Assembly (NCBI GenBank): GCA_012932865.1
Contig: SAXG01000012.1
Span: 558,001-622,000 of the forward strand
From: Amylostereum areolatum
Lineage: Eukaryota > Basidiomycota > Agaricomycetes > Russulales > Stereaceae
Reading direction: 5' to 3'
Length of the DNA: 64,000 bases
Under the pieces are notes generated by a model, which was not told the DNA's origin, searched no databases, and worked only from the letters and a program-made list of their open reading frames with translations. Below are positions 22,780 through 33,393 of the stretch, piece by piece (the first letter of the stretch is position 1; each line of letters opens with the position of its first letter). The position numbers were made by a program, and so were the translations under genes.

Positions 22780-24624
22780 TCAGACGGGAAGAGCGGCTGT
22801 CGTTCGAGGAGTGCACGTACGGTAGTCGAGTCGTACTTCGCCGTCCAGGCTGGGTTCTTCGTCAGAGTCGACGAGTGGGTCGATGTCCTGGACGCGGTGC
22901 CAGGTTTCTGCACGGTCAGAAAGGCGTAAACGCGTAGTCACTCGCGATAAAACCAAAGGATCCCGTACGTTGAAGAACAGAGCGGTGCGACCGGTGGTGG
23001 TACGCCGTATAGTGATGATGATGGTAATCTCGGTGGTGGTGGTGGTGGTGAGAACGCGACGAAGAATCGCGGGTGCGTGCGCTGGCGTTTACTGTCGACC
23101 GAAGCGCCCGCGTGAGCGTCGAACGACCTAAAAAAGAGGCTCGAGAAGGCGGTCGACTGACCTTGCGTCAAAGGCGCGTGGTTGGAACGTGGCTTGGGCC
23201 GTTCCGCCGGACCCACATAGTGGTGGAAAGTGGCGTGTTTGTTCCCGTTGCTGTTCTGGTCGTTCGCGCCCAGATAGTGCTGGGGCCGTGATCGTCGGGC
23301 GGACGCAGGGTGGACCGGCTCCAAATCCGCTGCAAAAGCTAGAAATCGCGAGGCGAGGCAAGGGGGAGAGCAAAATCAGAACAGCGGAACAAGGAGGGGG
23401 GAGAAGAGGGGAGGGGGAAAGATGATATACTGTGTTGTGCCGCGCCGTTGTTTCCGGCGGGGATCCCCCGTGCTCGCCTGTCGAGGTCGCCGCCAGAGAT
23501 GAGGTCCTGCAAGAACGCGCTACGCTGCTGGGCCATTTTCTTCCCCCATTCGATTTCGTCCGGGGGATCGACATTTTCGCGACGGTGCTCTTCTGGAGAA
23601 AGACGGTGGAGCCACGGAACCTTTCCAGGGTACTTTCGCGAATATTCGTCGTCAAACGGGTTCGGAACGTCGGGCCCCTCGTGGTAATGAAAGATAAGCC
23701 AGAGGAAGGCGCGTGCACGAGCCATAGAGGATATGTTGATGGGTAGGAAAAGGTCAACAAATTCGACGGGTGGGTCGAAATGACTCGGGGATACTGACTG
23801 AAAACGGGGTGAGGCGTGTTGTTAGGAGAGGAAAAGAGGTCGAGTTTACCGAGGAATAGCTGGTCAGGACGAAAATCAGGTTCACGATGCTGGTGGGCGG
23901 GACCTGCTTATTATTTTGCTGCATAAAATTACGCGGTGAGCAATCGCGCACAAACGACTGGAAAAACTTGCCACACGAGCGAGTATGTCGGCGGGAGTTG
24001 CAGGTGGTGGCTTCTTTTGCTCGCCGGGCAGAAGCGCCGCCTTGAGACAATTTTTGATTCTAGGCGCGTCCTGAACGTTTCCGTCCGTCTTTTGGAGGGA
24101 AGGGACGGGATGATAACTACGTAGCGCGGTTTTCATTTCTGGGAAGACTGCAAGGAGCACAGAAAGGCCGTCAGACATCAGACGAAATAACCAGAATAAA
24201 CAAGGTAAATGCGCCTACAGGCCATGGTCGTGTTTATGCGGCCTACATTCGTGAGCAAGGATATTTTTGCAAACTCGACGGCGAAGGCCGGGGTATCGTG
24301 CATCTTGTCACGCATGATCTTGGAGCATTTTGTGGAATTGTAGAGGGCGTTGACGTAGAGATCGCAAAAGTTAACCTTGGAAGGCGGACCGGAGCCGGAC
24401 TTTGCGGGAGACTCGTCGGTGAAGGCGCGGGTCTGGTCAGTGAAGATGTAGTAGAGGAGGTCGTACTGTACGTCCTCGCGAGTGAGCGTCTCGGAGTCGC
24501 CGCGCTTAATGGCGAGCGTCTTTCGGGGGACGTACTGGGTCCTGAGCGGGCCGGGAAGGGGTGAGGATGAAGTGCGGGGGGAGCTCTGTTGGGAGACTTA
24601 CTGGGATGAGGAAGCGCGGTCCAT
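22780..24624 (-). CDS. INO80 complex subunit 1 (Ies1)-like protein, copy A
   Basis: Probable accessory subunit of the INO80 chromatin remodeller. Exon 1 is MDRASSSQ (ATG at 24624). The next exons read YVPRKTLAIKRGDSETLTR, DVQYDLLYYIFTDQ, VNFCDLYVNALYNSTKCSK and RDKMHDTPAFAVEFAKISLL, then TNVGRINTTMA. The following exon has PEMKTALRSYHPVPSLQKTD, DAPRIKNCLKAALLPGEQ, then PPTSIVNLIFVLTSY and SSMARARAFLWLIFHYHEG, the core of the Ies1 domain. The C-terminal half is disordered and includes HHHHHH from a (GGT)n tract. It ends with a Trp-Asp block: QTWHRVQDIDPLVDSDEEP. The exon after SLFR-like intron sequence and the exact stop (22780-22782) are inferred. Copy B at 33.4 kb shares exon positions and this C-terminal block. 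Confidence 0.82.
23032..23050. repeat. (GGT)n repeat encoding polyhistidine in Ies1-like copy A
   Basis: Six GGT/CAC units. In the inferred minus-strand frame they encode a run of six His, followed by further His-rich sequence. It lies in the disordered C-terminal part. Confidence 0.7.
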
Positions 24625-25267
24625 GGAGGGGGAAAGCGCGAGGAGAGAGGAAGAGGAGGCAGGGAGGATTTATATACGTGTGGGGAGAAAGAAGCGAAAG
24701 CGCGCACGAGGCGGAAGAGAAGCGAAAAGTGATACACGAGGCGATGGGAGGGGAAAAGATAATGGGCAGTGCCGGAATAGATCAGCGTGTCGTCCCCCAC
24801 GTGTACCCCAGAGCCCTTTAATTCTCCTTGACTTCATATCAGACTCGGTCCAGAAGAATATTGCCCAGGTCCATTCAGATCCGACCCATCGCTCAAGGGG
24901 CCTCGTAGTTCTTTACTTGCCCGCTTGCGAGCCAAGGGGGCAAGCTGCCGGCTCCAGCTCAAGCCCACGACTCCGAAGCTACCCATTCACTCGACCCTCG
25001 GCTCAATTAGTAGCGATGCCAATTGGAATGATGGCCACCGACCTCGGTCTCGATTCGAATCGTGCTCAACAATCCCGGATCGGAAATCTATCCCCACCTC
25101 CGCGAGCCTCGAGGCTCCCCTTTGACGTAATCTGCTCCCGTTCTCGGTTCGGTTCGGCGGTTCGACTCGCATCTTTCCCACGACCGCGAAGTTCGCTTGC
25201 CTTTCAGCGCTTCAGCCACCGCTCGCTCGGCCTTCGTCAACGTCACGTCCCTTGTCCTTCATCCACC
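24625..25267. promoter_or_regulatory. Divergent promoter of Ies1-like copy A and TIM8
   Basis: About 640 bp between divergent start codons. A purine-rich tract (24600-24730) lies on the + strand, which is pyrimidine-rich on the strand of the Ies1-like gene. No gene recognised. Confidence 0.45.
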
Positions 25268-25618
25268 ATGGCCGACCGTTTCGATGAAGCTACCCAGGCG
25301 CGTCCTCTCTCACCCTTGTCTTCTCTTCCCTTTCTCACCCTTTCATCTTAGAAAGAGCTCCAGACGTTCATGGAGCGCGAACAAGCGCAGGCTCGCATAC
25401 AGCAGTCTATTCACACTTTCACCGGCATGTGCTGGGACAAGTCCGTGTCCGCTTTCTCTCTTCCGTCTTACCTCTCACCTTTGTCCAGGTGTATCACAGG
25501 AACTCCATCGAACAGCTTCTCCCGCGGAGAGCACAACTGTCTTGCCAATTGCGTAGAGCGCTTCCTCGACGCCAGTCTTTTCATCGTGAGGAAAGTTCAG
25601 GACCAGCGTGGATCATAG
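25268..25618 (+). CDS. TIM8: Mitochondrial intermembrane-space chaperone Tim8
   Basis: Small Tim chaperone that works with Tim13 to escort hydrophobic precursors to the TIM22 complex. About 88 residues: MADRFDEATQ, then LQTFMEREQAQARIQQSIH, FTGMCWDKCITG and a loop, ending with CLANCVERFLDASLFIVRKV. The twin CX3C motifs are C-W-D-K-C and C-L-A-N-C, which form the two disulfides. Intron 2 splits GAC-AA/G-TGT inside the first CX3C motif. Intron 1 is ambiguous. Either a GC donor after ACC-CAG (25298) joins to AAAGAG and gives ATQKELQ, or a GT donor four bases later joins to an acceptor inside AAAG and gives ATQAQLQ. Both keep the frame. The stop is at 25616-25618. Confidence 0.93.
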
Positions 25619-25756
25619 GACCTCTCACATCTACAAAAGTATCCTCACTCATGTTTCCGTCATGTCGTGCATCCCCGTTTAGTCACGTACGCTCCCTCGT
25701 CGTCTCCTAGTGTGATATATACAACAGGCGAGATCGCCTACAGGCTATGCGAGCAG

Positions 25757-27274
25757 TCAGATACACCGGCGGATCCTTGCCCACACGTATCCTGCGGTGG
25801 CGGGCACGAAGAAACAAAATGCGTCGAGCACCTCTCTCCTCTTGCGCGGTCGCAACGGGATGACAACCTCGGGCGACGTCTCGAGATCGGGAGAGAACGT
25901 CCCTGTGTTCAAGAACCGTTCCATGAACTGGTCCTTCTGCGTCCACAGCTCCCGTACCCACAGGTCGAATATTTGCTGTTCGTCCTTGCCCACCTCGGCC
26001 ACTTCTGCGCTCGCAACAAGACTGTCGGTCGACTTCTTCTTAAGCACATTGCCAATGGGCACCTCGGACGCCACATCAAATTTCCGTATGTGCATGTGTA
26101 TTGCGGGTGGCGCGACGCCGTTGAAGAATATGGATCGAAGGGTGTAATAAGATTGACCGTATCCCATGGGGGGAATGCCTGAGAGGCGGTCGAATCTGGT
26201 CACTGACATAGGAACGGAGGTGCTCACCAGGATAGGCAACAGTGACGTCGAGAAGCTGAAGCGAGGATATTCTCGGCGCCAGCGCCCGTAGGCTGTAATG
26301 AAGGCCTGTCGAACGTGGTAACAACAGGTGGGACATGTCGGGCTACACGAGGTAAGCACGGGGCTCGCGAATGCACAGGGCGGTCGGTACTCACGATGCC
26401 CATCTTATCCGCGAATTTCTTGCTGATCGGTCGTGTGTCGGTACTGACCAACGTGCCCTCGGGATAAAGGATGAAGGTGAGGGGGGTGTCCTGCTTTTCT
26501 GCCTGACGCCCGAGGCGATCGAGCTGCTTAACGAGGTAAACGCGGTCGGATGCCCATGATCGGGCGAGGAAGATGAAGTTGAAGAATTGCATACCCTATC
26601 GGAGCGATGAGAAGGGCGAGAACGGGAGGAGGAAATGAAGGGCAAACCCAGCCGACGATGGGAAGCCACTTGAGACTCTTCTTGAGCACGATGAGGACAT
26701 CGCGGTGGGTGCCCATGAAGTAGGTCAAACACCACGCGTACCACCAGTCTGCATACACCTGTCTCGGATATTAATTTGAGATGGTGGGGGGAGATGATGT
26801 GGGCACAGACCTGGTGATTGGCGATGAGGACAGACTTCTGGGGTAGGTTGAGGGCGGTGACGGCGCCCTTCTTGTCGCGGACGACGAGATCGAGTAGTTC
26901 CTCCTGGGAGAACGCTCCGGGGCCGTCGCCCTCGAAGGTGACGATCAAGCGGGTGGGAGAAAACCAGTGGCACATGAGGACTGAGGGGAGTATGAGACAA
27001 TAAAGATGAGAACGGAGTACGGAAGATGCTGACCGAGAAGAGTGCCAAAGGCACCTTTGCTCATGCGAAGGCCGGTGTCATAATACGCGTGAGCAGATTG
27101 GAAGGGAAGGAGGCGGAGGGGGAGGAGGACGAGAAACTGAGAGCCGTTGACCATGAGGCATCCAAAGTTGAATACGATGAAAAAGGTGATGGCTGTGAGG
27201 GTGCGAGCCCAGGAGATCGGAGGGCGTTGATCTACGGGGACGTTGTAGAGCCTGTTAGGGCCAGCCATGGTCAT
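25757..27274 (-). CDS. PlsC-type lysophospholipid acyltransferase (AGPAT/LCLAT1-like)
   Basis: Membrane-bound 1-acyl-glycerophosphate or lysophospholipid acyltransferase, probably in the ER. The start is MTMAGPNRLYNVP at 27274 (an in-frame ATG two codons on is possible). An N-terminal membrane segment (AITFFIVFNFGCLMV) follows. The catalytic H-X4-D box reads NHQVYADWWYAWC and spans an exon junction. Block II is FIFLARSWASDR, and block III, which binds the glycerol phosphate, is FILYPEGTLVS. Then come LLPRSTGLHYSLRAL and LLDVTVAYPG (block IV-like). The C-terminal LLP-rich region ends FFVPATAGYVWARIRRCI. Introns after GTLL, NHQ, VGW, MGI and YPG all keep phase. The architecture matches the fungal Cst26/LCLAT1/AGPAT5 group better than short bacterial PlsC. 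Its acceptor preference is not evident. Confidence 0.9.
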
Positions 27275-27813
27275 TGAGGGACGGGGAGGAGGAGGAGGAG
27301 GAGAGAGAAAGAGAGGAGGACGCGCGTGCGAGCCTGGACCGGAAGGGGACGGTACGATCCATGTGCTTATTTGACCAATCCACGGGCGGTCAACACGGTG
27401 AACAGACCGAGGAAATCAGTCGTACCATGCATCCGCGTCGAGATGGAAAGCAAACGATAGAGAGCATCCTCCAAGTCCAAGTCGTCGTCCTCGCTCGAGG
27501 AGGAAAAAAGGCCAAGCGACTCCGGGAAGCTCTGGGAAGGAGCACACGGGGCGGGCCGCCCGATGGGACCGACCGCCGGCGCTGACCTTCGCCGCTCGCC
27601 GGCGCTTTCCCTGGGGGCGGCCTCCTTCGTCCAGCTCATCCTCAGCCTGCTCCACGCTCTCGGTCTCTGGCCCCCCGCCCTCTCACGTTCCCCTCCTCCT
27701 CCTCGTCGTCGTCGTCGTCGACCGCAACGCGCAGCGCGCCCGCGTCACACACGCCTCGTCACCTGTATTCCTACCATTCAATCCTTTCCTTTTCCTTCCG
27801 CTCGCCGCCTTCC
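27275..27813. promoter_or_regulatory. Divergent promoter of the acyltransferase and the hydrolase
   Basis: About 540 bp. A (GGA)n purine tract at 27285-27302 lies directly upstream of the acyltransferase start and reads as a C/T-rich 5' leader on its strand. Confidence 0.5.
27285..27302. repeat. (GGA)n simple repeat in the acyltransferase 5' leader
   Basis: Perfect GGA units followed by GA/GAAA sequence, 10 to 30 bp upstream of the start codon on the minus strand. Confidence 0.7.
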
Positions 27814-30800
27814 ATGCCCTCGCCTTCATCGCCCCACCGAACGCCCGTGCGCTCGCTCTCCGCCGTTTCCCTCGATCGCGACAAGCCACGGCCGCTGCCC
27901 GCTATCCCCGTCTCTTCTTCGCCTTCCAGGTCCTCCCCGCTTCCTCCACGGGGTCAATCCTATTTCGATCGCTACCCACGCCCATCTTCTTCCCGCCAGG
28001 ACCAGCACAAGTCCCACGAACCTCGTCGCCCTTCCCTCGGTCGCGTCGATACCGAGTTTATCTCAAAACCGAAACCCAGAAGGAATGCTCGCCCCGACTC
28101 CCGTGATTCGGACGACGAAGTCACCCCCAACTCTTTCGCCTTCCCCGTCGCAGACCCCATTCACTATACCCACGTTTTCCAGGACAGTCCTCCCACTCCC
28201 AAACTCCCGTCCCGTCGCCGCTCACGCACCAACTCCAACAAAATGTCCCGCCGGCCCCCCGTCGACGTCGCTTACCTTCGCACATCCGGTTCTTCCACGC
28301 AAACCCAGGTCGAGACCCCTCCGCAGACGCCCGTCGACTTCCCAATGCCGCGAACATTTATTGATCCCTTCCCTGTCGTCGTCTCTGCCCCTATCTCCGG
28401 TGTAGAGACCATGGACGCCCTCGTTGATGGCATGAACGGTTTAGACAGCGACGACATGTTCTCCGGCGCCCTCTCGGCGCGCGCCGCAAGAAAAGATAGG
28501 TTTCACCCCCTCTATCAACCTCCCCTGCCCACTCCTCCCCCCGGCGTCACTCTCGGCGGCGGCATGCCCCGCAAGTCCAGCACCAAGCCTAAATCACGGC
28601 ACGACGACGTCAACGACCACTCCCCTCCCACACCAGCCTCTACCCGCCGCCCTCGTCCAACCGTCACCACGCGCACTCAGTCTTCCTCCACCATCACTCC
28701 CGACAGCTCCTACTCGAACGCGACTCCTCACGATGCCAGTCCACCCACATCGCCCGCATCATCGAAAAGAAGCTCGAAAGGCATGGCACCCTCCATATCG
28801 GACATCATCCGGGCCCATGCTCCACCTGAACAGCAACTTCGTTCGCGCGCGACCTCTCGACATTCCAGCATTCCGAGCAGCCTCGGCCATACAGCCCTGC
28901 TAGAAGAGCATGAGTCGGAGCCGGAGCCGCTTTCCCAAGCAGAAGAGGCGGACATGTTGTCGCGTTCATCGGTGGACAGCATCGCCGACGAGGTCCGGAG
29001 GACTTTGCATAACCAGACGTCCACGCCGTCTCTTCAGGTCCAAACAGGCCCCTACGCGCGGTCGCTGCCCTCACGTTACTCGGTTGTCTCAGACGTGGCG
29101 AGTCACGTATCCCCTCCTTCGGATGGTCGTCGTTCCTCGTATTACTCCTCCCCTGCCGCCGTGGAACTATCGCATACCCCCATCGAATTCCCTACCGTCC
29201 GACAATCTCAATCGCAGTCAATCGCTCAATATCTTCGCTCGGCACGGTTGACGACCCTCTTGAAGCTCACGCGTTCCCCTCACGCCTCGGTAGACAATCC
29301 TCTAACCGTTAGTCTGTCCGACCTGGGCAGTCCCACCGGCATTCCGTTGGTTGTGTTTTTGGGTCTCGGAGGCGTGCGATATGTGATGGGCTTGTACGAC
29401 GAGATGGCGGAGTGTTTGGGAATTCGCCTAATAACGATCGACCGGTACGTCTTGTCCTTCCTCTCTATCTCAATCATTCTCACATTTCTTTCCAGCTGGG
29501 GTCTGGGTCGCACGGACACTCCTCGACATAAATCGACGCGTGGCATCCCCGAGTGGGCGTCCGCGGTAGAAGAAGTTCTCGACCTTCTCCAGATTGACCG
29601 ATGCAGCGTTATGGCGCACTCCGCGGGAGCTCCGTACGCGCTTTCGTTTGCAAACAAGGCACCTGAGCGCATTCGAGGGGAGGTGCTGCTCCTCGCACCT
29701 TGGGTGGGCGGCGTGGAAGGAGGTACGTGCGCTCCCATTGGTTTATAGCTCGCCATTTGACATAGGGTCCCTTAGCTGGATACAAATGGTTGAAATATGT
29801 CCCGAACGGACTCCTGAAGACCGCGCAGGCAGCAGAATGGAAGATCCAAGCGTGGATGCTGGGAAAACCCCCGACGATCGCGTTCCAGGGTATCGGGTAT
29901 GACGCGCCCCCCTCGACTTCATCCCCTGGACCACCAACCTCCTCGCGCCGACGATCTGCAAAGAACCTACGTTCGGACAGTCGTCCAAGCACGGCCGTCA
30001 GCCCCGCAGACGCCTTACCTCGACCGAGCACCGCCTCGAGCGCGTTCAGCGAGTACGACGACCTGGGGGACTTCGAGGGCCGCTTCGACAGTCGAAGCAC
30101 CCTCGACGCGAAGAGCGCGTCGCGTCATCGCAGTACGAGCGAGAACAAGCGGCCGTCGATCATCACGCGCAAAACGTCGAGAGGGTTCTTGAACTTGCTC
30201 AAATCGTCAGGATCGAACCAGTCGCAACCTCAATCCCCAGCGACGGAGAAACTCTCATCGCCATCCGGGACCGGTCGAAGGTTGAAAGCGCTTCGCTCCA
30301 TGGGATCGCTCAGGGGAAAGTCGTCGTCCTCGGCGTCCACCCCCAAAACTGCCAACACCCCTCCGCGGATGCCTCAACCACTGAAGGTGGACGTGGGCCT
30401 TGGTCTCGACGCCATCGACTGGGTGAGCGCGGTCAACGGCAAGCAGAACGGGCCCTATTCCGCCTCCGTCGCCGAGTCACATCTACCCGCAACACCCCAG
30501 TACAACCGCCGCCCGCACGGCCGTCGCTCGATATCCTTCGGCGCCGCCACCACGGGCTCCCCTCCCCCCTCCGTCACGTCGTCCCCGCTTCCACCCTCAG
30601 CGGCGGCTTCTCCCCCACCGAGCACGCCCGACTCGCCGTCCGCGAACATCGCTGCGACGAGCTCGTACCAAGCCGCGCTCGGGAACGCGCTCATCGTCGC
30701 CTCGCACGCGGAATCGTCCAAGGGCACGCACAGCGATCTGCTGCAGATCCTGAACCACGATCAGCAGCCGTGGGGCTTCTCGTACACGGCGTACCCGCAC

Positions 30801-31043
30801 AACGTGCGGGTGTGGTACGGCGATCACGACGAGAAGATCGCGGAGAACGCGGTGCGGTGGATGGAGAAGAACATGGGCGAGGAGCGCTGCGAGGTCAAGG
30901 TCGTCAAGGGCGCCGACCACGGACTCATGTATCGGAGCAGCGTCGTGGTGGAGGTGCTCGAGCACGTGCGGGATACCTGGATGGACGGCGGGTCGTCCCT
31001 CTTGCTGCCGTCGTCGCCGTCGATACGCTCGCTGGCTCGGTGA
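27814..31043 (+). CDS. Large alpha/beta-hydrolase-fold protein with long disordered regions
   Basis: A three-exon model (27814-29444, 29496-29722, 29776-31043) gives 1041 residues in phase. The first 480 or so residues are Ser/Pro/Arg-rich and disordered. The hydrolase core begins near PLTVSLSDLG and IPLVVFLGLGGVRYVMGLYD, the latter containing the oxyanion-hole loop. IRLITIDRWGLGRTDTP precedes EVLDLLQIDRCSVMAHSAGA, where the nucleophile elbow reads A-H-S-A-G rather than G-X-S-X-G. A second long Ser/Pro insert follows (about residues 640-880) before the cap returns. The acid is probably Asp in VWYGDHDEKI and the catalytic His lies in VKGADHGLMYR. The order Ser, Asp, His is normal. Substrate unknown; the disordered arms suggest regulation or scaffolding. 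Confidence 0.88.
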
Positions 31044-31597
31044 TCCCCACCCTGCGCTAGCCCCTTTTCTTTGCATATCGTGCACATACACACTATCTCT
31101 TGTTTCTTGTTTTCTACACCCCTTACACGTTCGCTTGTTCATATATACCCCCCCCCCTTCCCCGACGTTGGAAGACTGCCGTCCTCGCGCGATATCCCTC
31201 CTCCACTTCCTCGTGTTTTTCATACCTTGTATTACCCATTGGAACCGCGGCTTTACCCTCGTTCATACTTTATTGCTACCACGATTATTTGCCCGCCCCC
31301 CCATATCGGAGAGGAACTCATTAATGTTCGCCTAGTTATAACATCTCGGACCTCCGCACCTTCATCGCGCGTCTTCTAGATTCCTTTCTTGTTCAGATAG
31401 ATGCGATATATGCTGGTACGAGCCCATCTCTCCCCTCTGTTGTGTTCCCAGGAAGATTTTTGCACAATATCTAGTGTGATGCACTACTGCTACAACGAAA
31501 GACGCAGGATGACCAAAAGAAGAAAAGAACCATGCCGGTGTACATGGATAAAGATACAAGATGCCCCCATCCCAGCCAAATGTGCGCCGCGAACGTG
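31044..31597. other. Convergent 3' region with a C-run
   Basis: About 550 bp between convergent stop codons, including a nine-C run near 31149. No gene supported. Confidence 0.45.
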
Positions 31598-33034
31598 TCA
31601 AACCATGTTTCCAGCGGATCGTCTCCTTGATGCGTAAAGATTGGGACTCAGCAAAACCGATTCCCCCGTCCCCGTTGCGTCGGAATAAACGGATGTTGGA
31701 GACGGCGGGTCTACGACAAGAGTCAGCCAGCCCGCGAAGGAAAGCCCGTGAAAAGAAAACCACTTACCATCCGCTCGGAACGGAGGCAGAACAGAACTTG
31801 ACAGTCTGCTGTGCACCGTTCCCGCAGCAGACGGATTCGTCCTCGCAGAATCCCGGGTAGGTTCTCTCGCCGGCGTGGACGGGAGAGAAAAGGTGGTTTG
31901 TCTTCCGACCGGCGTCAGGGGACGAGGCGAAGACGAACGTCTCCCGGTCTCATTCGCCAACAACTGAGTCACCGGACTGGCGCTTCTCATGGGAACGATG
32001 GGGGTGGCACCTCGGGGGGCTAGAAATTCACCAGATTCCCCGGGGGACCTCGAGGGGGTGAGAGCTCCCAGCCTGCCCGAGGTCATCCTCCGCGCCGCGT
32101 TCGCGAAGCGGCGGGCACGGGTGACCCAAACGACGACGGCTCCCAAGGCGATCGCAAACAGCCCGAACACGATGATGATGACGATCGCGGCGATGGTTTG
32201 GCCAGATAAACCCTGGGACGTATCAGACTCGGGGGCTCCTGATGGTAAGCTGACGGCCGGGGGTGAAGTTGTGATTTGGGAATATTCTGAGCTGTAGATG
32301 TATGTGGAGGGTATGGAGGCCCACGCCGACTGAGGTGCTGTGATTGTGATAGTAGAATACTCGACTGGGGTAGGCGATATTGAAATAGTAACGGTGGGCC
32401 ACGGTAAAGTGGTTGGCGGTGTCCAAGGGGGAACGGATGCTGATGGTTCATGATTAAAACGGGAATAAAGGGCAGAGACGGGTACATACCTTGATCGACA
32501 ACGGCCACGACATTATCGAGGAGCAAGGTGCTTTGGCTGCCGTATTGGCTGTCCGGGAGGTTGATCACGGTCACAATGTGCTGAACGGTGGGATCGAGGA
32601 CAGGGATGGAGCACAAAACGGTCTAAACGCAGATTAGAAAAGAACGGGTGGGAAGGAGGGGGAACGGGTGACGGACAGCGTTGATAGCGTCGGAGGGATC
32701 GGTGAGGTGACTGCTGCAGTTGGTGGCAAGGAATCCTGGTTGATCGCAGTCGACACAGAGGTGGGCCAGGCCGCCACCAGAGTGTTTATATCCAGAGATG
32801 CTAACGGATTGTGCGCCAACTGTGCCGAAGTGAGTGAGTGGAGAGACGGGGAGAGAAAGAAAAGGGCAGACGGGGTAAGGAGAGGTTGAGGGAAGCGCCA
32901 ACGCAATCTGTGGAGGCAAAAACGCCGGTGGCCGAGATGTCCCAGCCATCGGAGAAGGAGAAGAAGGAGAAGGAGGAGGATACGGAAGGGGGCACGCCTG
33001 CGGCCAGGAGAAGGGGGACGAAGGCTTGAACCAT
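31598..33034 (-). CDS. Secreted-domain, single-pass membrane protein of unknown function
   Basis: Predicted type I membrane protein. The start MVQAFVPLLLAAGVPPSVSS looks like a signal peptide. The ectodomain contains GAQSVSISGYKHSGGGL, an AHLCVDCDQPGF segment and TVLCSIPVLDPTVQHIV, with several cysteines. A Thr/Ser/Pro-rich stalk follows (likely O-glycosylated), then SGQTIAAIVIII and FGLFAIALGAVVVWV as the membrane anchor with a basic stop-transfer RARR. A Ser/Pro/Arg cytosolic tail of about 150 residues ends YASRRRSAGNMV. Introns were placed where GT-AG sites keep phase: after NLSLP, after INA, after VVDQ and after FRAD. This layout resembles fungal wall-sensor-like proteins, but no WSC or other named domain is visible. 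Confidence 0.72.
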
Positions 33035-33393
33035 GGAAGCTCAAGGAAGAGAGGGTGGGATGCTCTGCATGCCTTTGAAGCGAAAGCCGCAGAGAGAAGG
33101 GCGGGTGAGGAGAAGGAGAGAGGCATGGAGGATAAAAGGACTTTGACGGTCAGATCGTGGTCAAGGCGGACGATGGTGGTGGCCGTGGCACGCCGCGGTC
33201 CGCGCTCAGCCTCGACTCGACGCGAGAGGCGTGTTCTCGATTGCCATAAGCGGACGAGGCGGGTCCCGGGCCCCGTGACTGGGGAGTTGCCCGGCGAGCG
33301 ACGAGCGTTCGATCGCCTGCTAAGTATAAGTAACCGAGTGCCAAACCATCATCGAAAGATGTGAATCCGAATCCTCCTTCATCTCTCCCCCTC
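33035..33393. promoter_or_regulatory. Divergent promoter with TATA box before Ies1-like copy B
   Basis: About 360 bp between divergent start codons. TATAAGTA lies at 33325-33332, about 62 bp before the ATG at 33394. Confidence 0.55.
33325..33332 (+). promoter_or_regulatory. TATA box of Ies1-like copy B
   Basis: TATAAGTA about 62 bp upstream of the start codon. The same 11-base context (TATAAGTAACC) occurs before GND1. Confidence 0.5.

Noticed and set aside
25140..25170. B-box-like GGTTCGACTCG, a possible tRNA
   Set aside because: No matching A box, cloverleaf arms or terminator T-run could be found around it.
30597..31223. Minus-strand ORF of 208 aa in the hydrolase gene
   Set aside because: Shadow of the hydrolase C-terminal exon, which carries the catalytic Asp and His on the + strand.
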